This document shows positions 8,555 through 18,165 of a stretch of DNA of 64,000 nt, one piece after another. This DNA is from Spirochaetaceae bacterium (lineage in GTDB: Bacteria > Spirochaetota > Leptospiria > Leptospirales > Leptonemataceae). How positions within the stretch are numbered: position 1 is the stretch's first letter; the number at the start of each line of letters is the position of its first letter. A model generated the notes under the pieces. The model was not told the origin of the DNA and searched no databases. It saw nothing but the letters and a program-made list of their open reading frames with translations. The translations under genes were made by a program, and so were the position numbers. The stretch is taken from assembly GCA_002730875.1 (NCBI GenBank), contig PCBI01000015.1, forward strand, positions 186,001-250,000. Direction: 5' to 3'.

Positions 8555-10471
8555 ATGCAAAGTGCAATGCTTTCACTAATCTCCGGCCAGAAATCGCCGG
8601 AAGCTACTCCAATTGTGAAGGGAAACAGCGAAGCTCCGTCCATGCAGTTCATCAGTCTGCTGGGGGCTTCCGAGCAGGACGGCCGAGGCGTTCCCGGCGC
8701 CCGGAGCTTTCCCGGGGAGTTCCGTCCCGGAGCAAACAGCCTGGAGAATTCCCGGACATTGCTGTCAATGGCTCCGGTACAGTCTACGGAACAGGACCGC
8801 GGATTCTCTTCGCAATTCGAATTCACAACACCTCCGCAAACCGAGCGAGTAAGAGATTCCCAGAGCTATTTCTATGCGGCCGGAATGGAACGCAGCAGCA
8901 CCGCGCCCGGCGACTCCACAGTACAATCGGACCGGCAAAGTCAGTCATTGAAAGACCAGCAAGAAATCCGCACTGTGGAGCAGGAAAGAGCAAAGCAGGA
9001 TCAAATCCGACAGGATCGACTGCAGGCGGACCAGAATCGGCAAAATGATCTCCGGGAAGCCCGGGAAAAGGATCGTGCGAAAGATCTGGCCGAAAAGCAA
9101 GCCGAACAGAAGCGAATAGATAAGGAAGAAGCGCGCCAGGCGCAAGCCGAACAGCGTCAGGCTGAAGAATCGCGAAAAACAGACGGGCAAACCGAAGACG
9201 CACAAAAGGTTGCCGGCGGGCGATCCGGCGAAAAGAGCTCGGAAACCCGAACCGAGGAAACGGCCGAAAAGGTTAATCCTGCCGACGAAGATTCCGAGGC
9301 CATTCAGCTCCGTCCGGATAGTGGAATCATCGCAGGAATTAGCGGTAAGGTGCCCGATTTCAAGCCCGTAGCAGAAAACGGTGATGCGGAGCAATCCGGG
9401 GAATCGCAGCGCAGCGCAGCCCTGCTTGATGCAATCATGAAAAAGGCCCTTTCAGAGAAGGGCACCTCCGGTCTGGAAGGCGGGGAAAAATCCACCGGCC
9501 TCTGGGAGAAGCTATCAGCTCTTGATTCCGGCGCCGCAAAAGAACTCAAAGAAAAGATTCAAGCCCATCCTGAATTCGAAAAAGCCCTCAAGGCCATGCG
9601 CGAAGGCAAAGATCTGGATTCGTTCATTAATCGGATCGTAGAGGGAATGGATAAGGGCGATCTAAAGAGCCTCAAAGAGATGGCTCAGAGCGCCTTCCGC
9701 AACATGGGCGAGCAAACCCTGGCCGGCAACGTAAACACCGTCAGGCATTCCGTGGACGGAAAGTGGACTGTGGATGGGCCGGTGCTGGGCGCGGAAATGC
9801 GCGTAAAGACCGACGAGAAATCTTCTATGGGTCAACAGGGTCAGGGCAAAGGCAATGAAGGACAGAGCCAGGCTCGCTCTGATAGCCAGAACCTGAACTT
9901 CCGGATGGACTCTGTGGCTACGGCGGATGCGAAAAGCAAAATGGCTGCCGAAGCCAGGGATAGCGCTCCCTTCGATCGAAAGCAATTCCAGCAAATGGTG
10001 GAGCAGGCCCGAGTTCGAATGGGCCCGGATGGTCGTTCCACGGCCCAGATTCGCATGAATCCGGAAAACCTGGGTAGAATGCATCTGGATCTGGTCATGA
10101 AAGACAACGTGATCAGCGGTCGGTTGATCGTTGAAAATCAGCAGGCATTTAAGATGATCCAGGAGGATATCGAGAACCTGCGCCAGGAGCTGGCCCGCCA
10201 TGGCATTCAGCTGGAGAACCTGAGCGTGAAGACCCGGGAATCCCTGCAAAGTCAACTTCAGCAGGACAATCGACAGTCCATGCAGTTTCAGCAAGAGAAT
10301 CTGGAAAAAGGAAATAGTGGCGAAAGAGATTCAAACACACCTTCAGGAAATGAAGAAAATACCGAGAAGTACGATAGCGCTGAACCTAACTGGCAGGAGC
10401 GTTCACTGAGTGAAGTCAGTGAGACCCTGCTAACCGTGCAAGGCGCCGGACGGATCGACCTGAGTGTCTAG
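8555..10471 (+). CDS. fliK: Flagellar hook-length control protein FliK
   Basis: 638 residues. The first 430 or so are low complexity: a charged stretch rich in Gln, Glu, Lys and Arg (about 130-230, likely helical or coiled) and acidic linkers. The C-terminal domain has the conserved hook-length block MGPDGRSTAQIRMNPENLGRMHLDLVMKDNVISGRLIVENQQAFKMIQEDIENLRQELARHGIQLENLSVKTR, the part that binds FlhB and switches export specificity when the hook is complete. The N-terminal part acts as the ruler in this family and varies in length. It is followed by flgD and flgE in the usual order. No clear ribosome site precedes ATG 8555; the next in-frame ATG is four codons on. Confidence 0.92.
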   Translation: MQSAMLSLISGQKSPEATPIVKGNSEAPSMQFISLLGASEQDGRGVPGARSFPGEFRPGANSLENSRTLLSMAPVQSTEQDRGFSSQFEFTTPPQTERVRDSQSYFYAAGMERSSTAPGDSTVQSDRQSQSLKDQQEIRTVEQERAKQDQIRQDRLQADQNRQNDLREAREKDRAKDLAEKQAEQKRIDKEEARQAQAEQRQAEESRKTDGQTEDAQKVAGGRSGEKSSETRTEETAEKVNPADEDSEAIQLRPDSGIIAGISGKVPDFKPVAENGDAEQSGESQRSAALLDAIMKKALSEKGTSGLEGGEKSTGLWEKLSALDSGAAKELKEKIQAHPEFEKALKAMREGKDLDSFINRIVEGMDKGDLKSLKEMAQSAFRNMGEQTLAGNVNTVRHSVDGKWTVDGPVLGAEMRVKTDEKSSMGQQGQGKGNEGQSQARSDSQNLNFRMDSVATADAKSKMAAEARDSAPFDRKQFQQMVEQARVRMGPDGRSTAQIRMNPENLGRMHLDLVMKDNVISGRLIVENQQAFKMIQEDIENLRQELARHGIQLENLSVKTRESLQSQLQQDNRQSMQFQQENLEKGNSGERDSNTPSGNEENTEKYDSAEPNWQERSLSEVSETLLTVQGAGRIDLSV

Positions 10472-10560
10472 AGCGGGATTCAGGATCGATGGGAGTCAGG
10501 AAACAGATACCAGATCAAAGATAAAGGAATTATCTGATTAAGATACACTGAACGGCAAAC

Positions 10561-11772
10561 ATGGAACCAGTAGATTTAAAAGCGAAAGACCAGTACCTGC
10601 AACAGGATCGCACTGTTAGCATAAAGAACGAACTGGAAAAGCAGCAGAAGCTAAAAGACAGCGGTCTGAACGGCGTGGAAGTGCGCCAGACCGTGAAGTC
10701 CCTGGGGAAGGACGACTTTCTCAAGCTTCTGGTAACGCAACTTACGCATCAGGATCCTACCAAGCCTCAGACCGACCAGGAATTTATCGCGCAGATGGCG
10801 CAGTTCTCCTCGCTGGAGCAGATGCAAAACGTCTCGAAGAATCTGAACAAGCTCAGCGAGAGACAGTCGGCCAACCTGGTAGGAAAATTCATAGTTGGTA
10901 AGGACTTCGTTACCGGTCAGGAAGTGACCGGAGTGGCGGCCGCAATCTTCTACGACGGTTCAGGCGCGGGCTTTGTTAAGGTTCGCGGACGAACGGTTAA
11001 TATCGACGACATTTCTCTCATTGGCGATCCCCATCAGTTCAAGAAGGAATATGGCGGTTACGGTCCTGACGGCGGACCTGCCTCCCAGCGAACTCCCGGC
11101 CAGAATGGACAGAACAATCCGAATGGTCCGGGCGCCAACAATCCCGGCGCGAGCCCCTATGAAGTGGATCCTTCAGCGCAGCGCAATCCGGCTACCAATG
11201 CCCAGAATCCTGCGCCCGAATCCCTGATGCCCGGCGCGCAAAGAAATCCCGATGGCACAAGGCAGCCGCAAGTTAATCCGGAAAATCCGGGCAAGGATGC
11301 CCCAACCATAAGTGCAAACCCGGCCACTTCAGGCCCGGATGCCCGGCAGGACCTGGGTGTGACCACCGAGGAACTGCTACGAAACATTCCTGAAATACAG
11401 CGAAACGCGAATCCTGGAGCGCCCATCGAGAATGGGAACCGTCCTGGACCTGCGCAGGACGACAGTTCAGATCAGTCCAATGTGCGGCTTCGCGAAGCTC
11501 CGGCAGATAGCGGCAATCAGAATCATTCCGTAGTTCCTGGAAGCAAAACGGACGCTTCCGAGAGTCAAATGAATCCTGGCACGCAGAGCGATCGTCGGAT
11601 TCCAGCGAACAATACCGGCGAACCGACCAGACAGCAGTCGCCGGCACTGAACGAGAAACCCTCGGAAGGCAAACAATCGATCGAGGAAAAACCGAATCCG
11701 TCCGGTCAGTCTTATTTAAATCATCTGTATCAACAAAATAAAGAGGAGTCCAGAGCCATGTCTCTGGCCTAG
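10561..11772 (+). CDS. flgD: Flagellar hook capping/scaffold protein FlgD with long disordered tail
   Basis: 403 residues. The N-terminal conserved region includes [51 protein letters not shown] (about 48-98), the FlgD signature, then a short domain to about 160. From about 165 to the end there is a tail of about 240 residues rich in Asn, Pro, Gly, Gln and Ser (repeated NPG, NAQNP, GAQRNP) that should be disordered. Ordinary FlgD proteins are about 140-240 residues, so this tail is an addition. FlgD caps the growing hook in the periplasm while FlgE polymerises. It starts 89 bases after fliK and ends 14 bases before flgE, so the three are probably one transcript. Confidence 0.9.
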   Translation: MEPVDLKAKDQYLQQDRTVSIKNELEKQQKLKDSGLNGVEVRQTVKSLGKDDFLKLLVTQLTHQDPTKPQTDQEFIAQMAQFSSLEQMQNVSKNLNKLSERQSANLVGKFIVGKDFVTGQEVTGVAAAIFYDGSGAGFVKVRGRTVNIDDISLIGDPHQFKKEYGGYGPDGGPASQRTPGQNGQNNPNGPGANNPGASPYEVDPSAQRNPATNAQNPAPESLMPGAQRNPDGTRQPQVNPENPGKDAPTISANPATSGPDARQDLGVTTEELLRNIPEIQRNANPGAPIENGNRPGPAQDDSSDQSNVRLREAPADSGNQNHSVVPGSKTDASESQMNPGTQSDRRIPANNTGEPTRQQSPALNEKPSEGKQSIEEKPNPSGQSYLNHLYQQNKEESRAMSLA

Positions 11773-11786
11773 GAGTAAAGAAGCTT

Positions 11787-13178
11787 ATGATGCGTTCACT
11801 ATATTCCGGCGTTTCCGGTCTTAAGAACCACCAGGTTCGGATGGATGTGATCGGTCACAATGTGGCCAACGTGAACACTCATGGATATAAATCCGAAAGA
11901 GTGAATTTCATGGACATGATCAGTCAGGAGTTGACCGGGGCCTCGGAGCCAAAGGAAAACATTGGCGGTATCAATCCCATGCAGGTGGGTCTGGGCTCAA
12001 TGATCTCTTCTATCGATAAGATCATGACTCAGGGCTCGCTGCAGACTACCGGAAAGAACACCGATGTGGCCATTTCCGGCGAAGGCTTCTTTGTGATCCG
12101 GGACGGCGATAAGCAGTATTACACCCGGGCCGGATTCTTCAACATTGATAAGGATGGCAACTATGTTCATCCGGGCACCGGCCTGCATGTTCAGGGCTGG
12201 AACGCTCGCATGGACGAGAATGAAAATGCCTATGTGAACACGTCCGCTTCTATTGAAGACATCAAGATTCCTTTGTATTCCAAGAAGCCGGCCAAAGCTA
12301 CTCAGGAAGTTGTGTTTCAGTCCAACCTGAACCAGGCGGTAGACATTGTTCCGGCGGATGCCACCGAAGAGCAAATCAATCAGTTCATAAGCGGTCCCCC
12401 GGATCAGCGTCGCGGTCATGCCACAACGATCAACGTGTATGATCCGGAAGGAAACAAGCGTGAGCTTCGGCTGGAAATGTGGAAGACCGACGAGAACCGT
12501 TGGACCGGCCGAGTGAATCTGGACGGCGCTACCAACGTGTCGGTAAATGTTGTTGGTCCTGCCGGACAGGACACCGCTGTGCCTGGCAATAACAACTTCG
12601 AACTGGGCTTCTCCAGCGACGGACGCCTGATGAACGTAAGCGACGGCGTGGACAGTCTGAACGACGGTAAACTGGAGATTCAGGTTTCCTTTCGAATCCC
12701 TGGAAATCCCGAAACCCAGACATTCACCATGAATATGGGCGAAGCCGGTGAAGTGAAGGGCGTAACTCAATATGCTTCCGATTTCACGACCAAAGCTGTG
12801 GAGCAGGACGGATACCCCATGGGCTATCTGGAGGCCTTCTCCATTGATAATGCCGGAACGATTACCGGTACGTATTCCAATGGCGTGAAGGAGCCCCTGG
12901 CGAAGATCGCTCTGGCCACTTTTACCAACCCGGCCGGTCTGGACAAAGCAGGGGAAACCAAGTTTGCCTATTCCATGAACTCCGGGGAAGCCAACATCGG
13001 CGAAGCCGGTCTGGCCGGAAAAGGAAAGATCAATGCCGGTCTTCTGGAGATGTCCAACGTGGATCTGGCGGATCAGTTCACGGATATGATCGTTACGCAG
13101 CGTGGTTTTCAGGCCAACTCCCGAACAATCACAACCACGGATCAGATGATCCAGGAAGTGCTGGGACTGAAGCGATAA
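11787..13178 (+). CDS. flgE: Flagellar hook protein FlgE
   Basis: 463 residues. It has the N-terminal rod/hook motif [32 protein letters not shown], the FlgE/F/G core [22 protein letters not shown], and the C-terminal block [45 protein letters not shown], which form the D0/D1 coiled coils. It polymerises in the periplasm into the hook joining motor and filament. There is no cysteine in the whole protein. At the position where Treponema denticola FlgE has the cross-linking Cys178-Asn179, this protein reads Ser179-Asn180 (in [10 protein letters not shown]), with lysines at 166, 167 and 170. An intrinsic terminator follows about 170 bases after the stop. Confidence 0.96.
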   Translation: MMRSLYSGVSGLKNHQVRMDVIGHNVANVNTHGYKSERVNFMDMISQELTGASEPKENIGGINPMQVGLGSMISSIDKIMTQGSLQTTGKNTDVAISGEGFFVIRDGDKQYYTRAGFFNIDKDGNYVHPGTGLHVQGWNARMDENENAYVNTSASIEDIKIPLYSKKPAKATQEVVFQSNLNQAVDIVPADATEEQINQFISGPPDQRRGHATTINVYDPEGNKRELRLEMWKTDENRWTGRVNLDGATNVSVNVVGPAGQDTAVPGNNNFELGFSSDGRLMNVSDGVDSLNDGKLEIQVSFRIPGNPETQTFTMNMGEAGEVKGVTQYASDFTTKAVEQDGYPMGYLEAFSIDNAGTITGTYSNGVKEPLAKIALATFTNPAGLDKAGETKFAYSMNSGEANIGEAGLAGKGKINAGLLEMSNVDLADQFTDMIVTQRGFQANSRTITTTDQMIQEVLGLKR

Positions 13179-13346
13179 TTCCGCTAATAGTTTGAGGGTT
13201 TCCTGATGCTGGCATGGCCCTGTCTCTGGACCGGGGCAAACCATGCAGCGATCAGGGCCAGCAGTTCATTCGCTCAGGATCGATGGACCGGCGCCCCGGG
13301 CTCTGTCTTCGGGCCTGCCGCCGGGCAGCGGTTCATACTGACCAAA

Positions 13347-13380
13347 AAAGGCTTTCGGAAACGGAAGCCTTTCTTTTTTA
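13347..13380 (+). terminator. Rho-independent terminator after flgE
   Basis: The ten-base arms AAAGGCTTTC (13347-13356) and GGAAGCCTTT (13363-13372), with one wobble pair and a six-base loop GGAAAC, are followed by CTTTTTTTA. It should end the fliK-flgD-flgE transcript. The gspK ATG (13388) lies only seven bases after the T-run, so gspK must either be read through from here or be transcribed from a start inside or just after the hairpin. Confidence 0.88.
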
Positions 13381-13387
13381 TCGAAGT

Positions 13388-14536
13388 ATGCAGAGACCGG
13401 GAAAAGGAAGAGTGCGACGACCCTTTTCCAGACGAGGGCGTCGGGGCGCAATCGTCATCCTGCTATGCATGGTCATGGGTCTCACGGCTACGCAGTTCAT
13501 AGCGCTTCCGTTTCAGAAAAAGAGCTTTGGCCAGTTCAAAGCGGCCCAGGTACTGGCCGAGGGCTTCAAAGCCAGACTACTGGCTCATGCTGGATTCCAG
13601 GCCGGTCTGGCGGCTATCCGGAACATTCCAGAAGAATACCTGTATAGTAGCGGGCTGGTTTTGAATCCGCCGAACATTTCCATCAGCAAGGAATGCAAAG
13701 GCTGCTATATCACCTATCGCATCCAGCCCGAAGACGGAAAGGTGAATCTGAACAATCTGGTACTCACATTCGAGGACCGTCCCAACGAAACCTATCGGGC
13801 CCTCCTGCGACGGATGTTTCAGCCCCTGGCGCTGGACATACCGGTGGAAAACATTGACGCCATTGTTGACTGGATCGATGAAAACGACACCGTGGACGGT
13901 CGTGGCGCCGAACGATCTTACTATGATTCGCTAAAGCCGCCCACGAAGATTAAGAATTTCCGGTTATTTAGCCTATCGGAGCTGGCCCTGGTTAAAGGCT
14001 TCAGCCAGGAAATGATCTATGAATCCAGGGCACCGGAAGGATGGGCCGAAGAACAAGAAGAACTGGCCTTTCAGACTATAGACGAAAAGAATCTCAAAAC
14101 CGAAGAAGACTACGTTCTGGCAAACAATGTCACCGCCTATTTGCCCCCGCCTGGCGACAACGGAAGGATTAACATCAATGCGGCCCGATACCATACTGTA
14201 CTATCGCTGAGCAATGCCATGAGTCAGAAGGCAGTGTTGGAGCTATTCCAGCTACGGCGTCAAAACAACGGCTACATCAAGGACATTTCCATGCTTCGGG
14301 AGCTACCGTCCTGGCAGGTCCAGACCGAGCTGGGAGTCACTCTGTACGAGGAAGTGACCGGCGGGGGAGGGGAAAACACCTCATTAATTAAGACCGAAGG
14401 AGATATTTACCGCATAGTTGGGATCGGTACAGTGGATCTGGGGTCCGATAAAGGAGAAGAGGAGTTGGTGGTTCGTCGGGTTGTTGGGCTGTATGACCGG
14501 AAGAATGCGCGACTTCTCTACTATAGAGAGGATTGA
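13388..14536 (+). CDS. gspK: Type II secretion minor pseudopilin GspK
   Basis: About 382 residues from ATG 13388. A longer open frame reaches back to 13214, but that part overlaps the terminator and looks non-coding. The basic leader RRPFSRRGRRG ends in Gly, followed by AIVILLCMVMGLTATQFI, a prepilin-type cleavage site and hydrophobic helix; as in other GspK proteins there is no Glu at mature position 5. The body has the GspK pattern PEDGKVNLNNL ... NIDAIVDWIDENDTVDGRGAERSYY ... NFRLFSLSELALVKGFS, and a Cys pair (ECKGCY) near the N-terminal third. It caps the pseudopilus tip with GspI and GspJ. The next gene, gspL, starts 36 bases later. Confidence 0.87.
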   Translation: MQRPGKGRVRRPFSRRGRRGAIVILLCMVMGLTATQFIALPFQKKSFGQFKAAQVLAEGFKARLLAHAGFQAGLAAIRNIPEEYLYSSGLVLNPPNISISKECKGCYITYRIQPEDGKVNLNNLVLTFEDRPNETYRALLRRMFQPLALDIPVENIDAIVDWIDENDTVDGRGAERSYYDSLKPPTKIKNFRLFSLSELALVKGFSQEMIYESRAPEGWAEEQEELAFQTIDEKNLKTEEDYVLANNVTAYLPPPGDNGRININAARYHTVLSLSNAMSQKAVLELFQLRRQNNGYIKDISMLRELPSWQVQTELGVTLYEEVTGGGGENTSLIKTEGDIYRIVGIGTVDLGSDKGEEELVVRRVVGLYDRKNARLLYYRED

Positions 14537-14572
14537 TGGCGGGCAGCCTTCGGTCCCAGAAAAAGAAAGCAG

Positions 14573-16234
14573 ATGGCCTTATTTCAAAACAGATACCTGA
14601 TCATAGACTGCGGCAACCGCTTCATCAAGGGACTTCTGGTCCAGGAAGGGCTGGGCGCCCGGAAAATCCTCAGAGCGGAGATGCTACCCGCCGTTAGCCG
14701 GGCGGACCGGAACCCGGACGCCGAAAACGAAGAAGAAGCGGAGCGCGACGACTACGAATACAATCTGGTACGATTCATTCAGTCTTTTTTCCCGGAAGAG
14801 ACAAGCTATATTCTGATGCTTCCTTTGAGCGAAGCCTACGTGCGCGATATAGATATCCCCGTAGTGAATCCCGTGCAGGCCCTTGAGATTCTGCCCAACG
14901 AAGTTGAAAACAAGGTGCCGGTATCCCTGGAGGATGCGGAAGTAATCGGCGAATACTGGAAGTCCGACGAGGAGAACAGTCATTTCATCTCCTATACCGC
15001 GCCGCTGGATTCCATACAGAATGCCGTAGATCCATTGATTCGAAGCGGCGGAAGCGTGCGCATGCTTACCGTGCCAACGGCGGCCCTTGCCAGCGCCATC
15101 CAGCTACTACCGGAGCACCTCTATCTTGGGAAGATTGTGGGCCAGGCCGAGATTGGCTATCAGGATACCTTGATTAACATCCTGGATTCCGGTGCGGTAT
15201 GTTTCACGCGAAGTATACCTTTTGGTTTCCAATCGCTTCTGGAAGGTATTCAAGAAATCACCGGATTTGATCTCGAGAAAGCGGAATCCTTTATCAAGGA
15301 TCTGGAACTGGATGTAAGCGAAAGCAAAGCCGGCGGCTACAACGAGGCGGTGCTTTCCATGTATCGCCTGAACAAAGACGATGCCAAAAAGATAGTCAAA
15401 AAGACCAAAGAGTTCTACTCGGAAGTTGCCGCCGAAATCGAAAGAACTCTGATTTCGGCGCCGGTCCCTTCGCCGGATTCTATCTATATCTCGGGCGGCG
15501 GGGCCACGCTGCCAGGCTGCGACGATTTTCTGGAAACGGCTCTGGGGATGCCGGTGAATCCGTATCCGCTTCAGCTGGAGACGGAAAACATTGCTCCCTG
15601 GGTTATCTCTCTCGGGATGATGGAGCACTTTGCTCGCAAGCAAAAGGAGCGCATCGATTTTCTTTCTACCCCTTTCGGAAGCACCTTGCGACGGGGAGAG
15701 ATCCGCCTAAATGCCTTTTCTACGCCCTTATACATCGCATCGGTAGGCCTGGTTATTCTTCTCATCGGATTCATCACCGGCATTGTCTCTGACCGGCAGC
15801 GTTTGCAGGACTACCGGGCTCAAGCAATCCAGGAAGCGCAACGAATCGTTCCTGGATACAAACCGGGGCCCATTACACCGATTACAGCGGTTCAGAAAGT
15901 GTGTCAGGAACGGCTGGCCATGGCTCAGACCCGGTACGGCGGCTTTCGCAGCCTGGATATATTGCGGGAGATATCCGAAAAGACTCCAGCCCGCGCTCAG
16001 GTTCCGGAGCTGAAAGTCAAAGTACTGCATTACCGGGACGGACAGGTGGATCTGGGGCTGGAACTGGGCCGATCCACGCAAATCGCCCAGGTGCAGCAGG
16101 CGCTGCGCGAAAGCGGCATGTTTTCAGCGGTGACGGAAAGCCGCTCTGATGAATTACCAGGTCAACGAGTGCGAGTGCGATTTACCATAAACCTGGCCAA
16201 CGATGGTTCGACTTCGGGAGTGAACTGTAACTGA
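14573..16234 (+). CDS. gspL: Type II secretion assembly protein GspL (PilM-like fold)
   Basis: 553 residues. The N-terminal cytoplasmic part has the actin-like PilM/GspL fold: IIDCGNRFIKGLLV at the start, then a SHS2-like middle and ISGGGATLPGCDDFLETALGMPV near residue 307. One membrane segment (ASVGLVILLIGFITGIV, about 385-401) precedes a periplasmic ferredoxin-like domain. GspL links the GspE ATPase to the inner membrane platform with GspM. AAAGAAAG lies just upstream of ATG 14573, and the stop overlaps the gspM start (TGATG). Confidence 0.85.
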   Translation: MALFQNRYLIIDCGNRFIKGLLVQEGLGARKILRAEMLPAVSRADRNPDAENEEEAERDDYEYNLVRFIQSFFPEETSYILMLPLSEAYVRDIDIPVVNPVQALEILPNEVENKVPVSLEDAEVIGEYWKSDEENSHFISYTAPLDSIQNAVDPLIRSGGSVRMLTVPTAALASAIQLLPEHLYLGKIVGQAEIGYQDTLINILDSGAVCFTRSIPFGFQSLLEGIQEITGFDLEKAESFIKDLELDVSESKAGGYNEAVLSMYRLNKDDAKKIVKKTKEFYSEVAAEIERTLISAPVPSPDSIYISGGGATLPGCDDFLETALGMPVNPYPLQLETENIAPWVISLGMMEHFARKQKERIDFLSTPFGSTLRRGEIRLNAFSTPLYIASVGLVILLIGFITGIVSDRQRLQDYRAQAIQEAQRIVPGYKPGPITPITAVQKVCQERLAMAQTRYGGFRSLDILREISEKTPARAQVPELKVKVLHYRDGQVDLGLELGRSTQIAQVQQALRESGMFSAVTESRSDELPGQRVRVRFTINLANDGSTSGVNCN

Positions 16235-16749
16235 TGCTGGAAAAACTAAACGATAGAGAACGGATGTTCGTGTTTGTTGGCGGACTTGTGGCTGTGGCCG
16301 CGGTGCTGATCATGGGGATCATGACCATACTGGGGCATCGCAGCGCTCTTCGTGCAGATGTGCAAAAGGCCCGTCAGGATCTACAGAAGATCCGAGAAAT
16401 GGGAACGCTTATACAGAGACTTCCGTCCGGCAGTCAGGCGCCCACCGAAGAGCAGCTGAAGAATCAACTGCGGCAGATGATCGAAAGCCAGGGTCTGCAA
16501 CGTTCCAGCATGAACTCCAACGTAACCCAGGTGAACAAGGGCCAGGAGAAGGTGCAGGTGGACATTAGCTTCAATTCCGAGAAGCTGGTGGATATTTTTC
16601 AATTCCTGTACCAGGTAGAAGTCTCCGGAGCGGTTTCGGCCAGGGTCGAAGACCTTCAAATTACAAGGCCTTATGCAGAAAAGGAGGTCTACGACGTTCG
16701 CCTGAAAATAGCCGTACAGAGACCTTCCCAGGGCGGAGGAGACAGGTAG
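16234..16749 (+). CDS. gspM: Type II secretion protein GspM
   Basis: 171 residues: a short cytoplasmic N-terminus (MLEKLNDRERMFV), one membrane helix (about 11-31), a coiled linker (SALRADVQKARQDLQKIREMG) and a small periplasmic ferredoxin-like domain ending in IAVQRPSQ. This is the GspM/PilO layout. Similarity of this family is low, so the call rests on the layout and on its place between gspL and gspN, with which it overlaps at both ends (ATG in TGATG; stop in TAGTG). Confidence 0.82.
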   Translation: MLEKLNDRERMFVFVGGLVAVAAVLIMGIMTILGHRSALRADVQKARQDLQKIREMGTLIQRLPSGSQAPTEEQLKNQLRQMIESQGLQRSSMNSNVTQVNKGQEKVQVDISFNSEKLVDIFQFLYQVEVSGAVSARVEDLQITRPYAEKEVYDVRLKIAVQRPSQGGGDR

Positions 16750-17747
16750 TGTCGGACGAAGAATTACTGGAAGAACAGGAAGACTACGCAACCCAGACCG
16801 TGGAACCGGATCCGGCATTGCTGGAGGAACCGGGCCAGGAGCTGGATGATGATTTCGAAGAAACTACGCTTACCGGTCAGCAGAAGATCTGGATCGGGGT
16901 TTCTGTCGCTGTTTCTTTCCTGGTTTTCTTTGTGGCCTTGTTTCCGCTGGACATCCTGGTACGAAGGGCCCTGCAGGATCCGCAGATGGGCATGCAGGCT
17001 GACTTTGCGGCGCTAAACCTGAATGCTTTTGGTTCGGATGAAATCCAGGGCTTCCAGTTTCGGGCCGGCAACTTTTCCATTTCCAGCCCGCAGGTGGAGT
17101 CGTCGGTTTCCTGGATGGGTCTTCTGCGAGACGATCTGGACGGAGTGATCACCCTGGGCGGTCCGTTCGATTTGCAGGCCGGGGATGTTTCGTTAACGGG
17201 CACCAGCGCCCTACTGCGCCTGAACCTTCCGGATGCCATGGTGCAGCCCGCCTCTACCTGGGTGGGGGATCTGGAGTTGGAGCTAAAGGCCGTAAGATTC
17301 AATTCCCTTCCATCGGGAATTCCTTTGCCCCTGTCGCCGGGAGATCTGGAGGTGCGGCAGGGCCGAATCAAGATGCGATTCGACGGAGGCGGAGTGGACT
17401 TCGACGACAGTAGCCTCCAGACCAACCTTTTCACAATTTCGCTCAATGGCCGAGGGGATATTCGAGGAAACCTGGCCTCCATGCAACTCAGGAGCCGTAT
17501 CTGTTTACAGCCGGTATCGGATTTACAAAATGAGAACCGCGCCATTTATGACTTCTACATAGCCTTTGGTGGCGCCGGCGGCGGGAAACTGTGCTTCAAG
17601 CTGGAAGGAAACCTTTCCAATCCAAAGTTTCTTCCCGAGTCCACGCCCATTGGACCTGCTCAGCCAGAAGCCGAGCAGGAGACGGAGGCCGTAGAGAGCG
17701 CAGATGAAGAAACCACCCCCGACACTGGAGAACAAGAGAGCCCGTAG
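16749..17747 (+). CDS. gspN: Type II secretion protein GspN
   Basis: 332 residues, GTG start overlapping the gspM stop. An acidic cytoplasmic N-terminus (about 45 residues) leads to a single membrane segment IWIGVSVAVSFLVFFVALFPLDILV, followed by a periplasmic beta-rich domain (MQADFAALNLNAFGSDEIQGFQFRAGNFSISSPQVE...) and an acidic tail. The domain resembles the N-terminal part of AsmA/GspN-like proteins. GspN is an accessory of the type II system whose role is not settled. The last 44 bases overlap smpB in another frame, so the two genes are tightly packed. Confidence 0.78.
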   Translation: MSDEELLEEQEDYATQTVEPDPALLEEPGQELDDDFEETTLTGQQKIWIGVSVAVSFLVFFVALFPLDILVRRALQDPQMGMQADFAALNLNAFGSDEIQGFQFRAGNFSISSPQVESSVSWMGLLRDDLDGVITLGGPFDLQAGDVSLTGTSALLRLNLPDAMVQPASTWVGDLELELKAVRFNSLPSGIPLPLSPGDLEVRQGRIKMRFDGGGVDFDDSSLQTNLFTISLNGRGDIRGNLASMQLRSRICLQPVSDLQNENRAIYDFYIAFGGAGGGKLCFKLEGNLSNPKFLPESTPIGPAQPEAEQETEAVESADEETTPDTGEQESP

Positions 17748-18165
17748 AAACTACGAGGTGTTGGAAACCCTGGAAGTGGGCATTGCCCTCCAGGGCACGG
17801 AAGTGAAGAGCCTGCGGGAAGGGGGTGGAGATCTCCTGGATTCCTATGCCACTCTTCAGGGGGATGAAATGATCCTGCTGAACCTGCGGATTCAGCCTTA
17901 CCGAAACGCTACCCATTTCAATCACGAAGAGACCAGAAGCCGAAAGCTGCTACTGCACAGAAAAGAAATCGATAAGCTCACAAGTAAGATTCGGGAAAAG
18001 AAGCTTACGGCGGTGCCGCTCAAGCTCTATTTCAATGATCGAGGCAAGGTCAAGGTTCTCCTGGGTATCTGTAGAGGAAAACAAAAGGCCGACAAACGCC
18101 AGGATGAGAAAAAGAGAGAGGCAGATCGAGAAATGGCCCGGGCCCTGCGCGATGCGAATCGTTGA
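17704..18165 (+). CDS. smpB: SsrA-binding protein SmpB
   Basis: 153 residues, the normal length. Motifs include NKRARRNYEVLETLEVGIALQGTEVKSLREG, LLNLRIQPYRNATHFNHEETRSRKLLLHRKEI and the C-terminal basic tail KRQDEKKREADREMARALRDANR, which inserts into the decoding centre. SmpB brings tmRNA to stalled ribosomes. No tmRNA gene is seen in the window. The start overlaps gspN by 44 bases, so expression is tied to the secretion operon unless a promoter lies inside gspN. Confidence 0.97.
   Translation: MKKPPPTLENKRARRNYEVLETLEVGIALQGTEVKSLREGGGDLLDSYATLQGDEMILLNLRIQPYRNATHFNHEETRSRKLLLHRKEIDKLTSKIREKKLTAVPLKLYFNDRGKVKVLLGICRGKQKADKRQDEKKREADREMARALRDANR

Noticed and set aside
8461-9048. 195-codon plus-strand frame over the fliK start
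   Set aside because: It overlaps fliK, which has a recognised C-terminal domain, and shows no family pattern itself.
11997-13244. 415-codon frame on the strand opposite flgE
   Set aside because: A mirror of the codon bias of flgE; no protein-like sequence.
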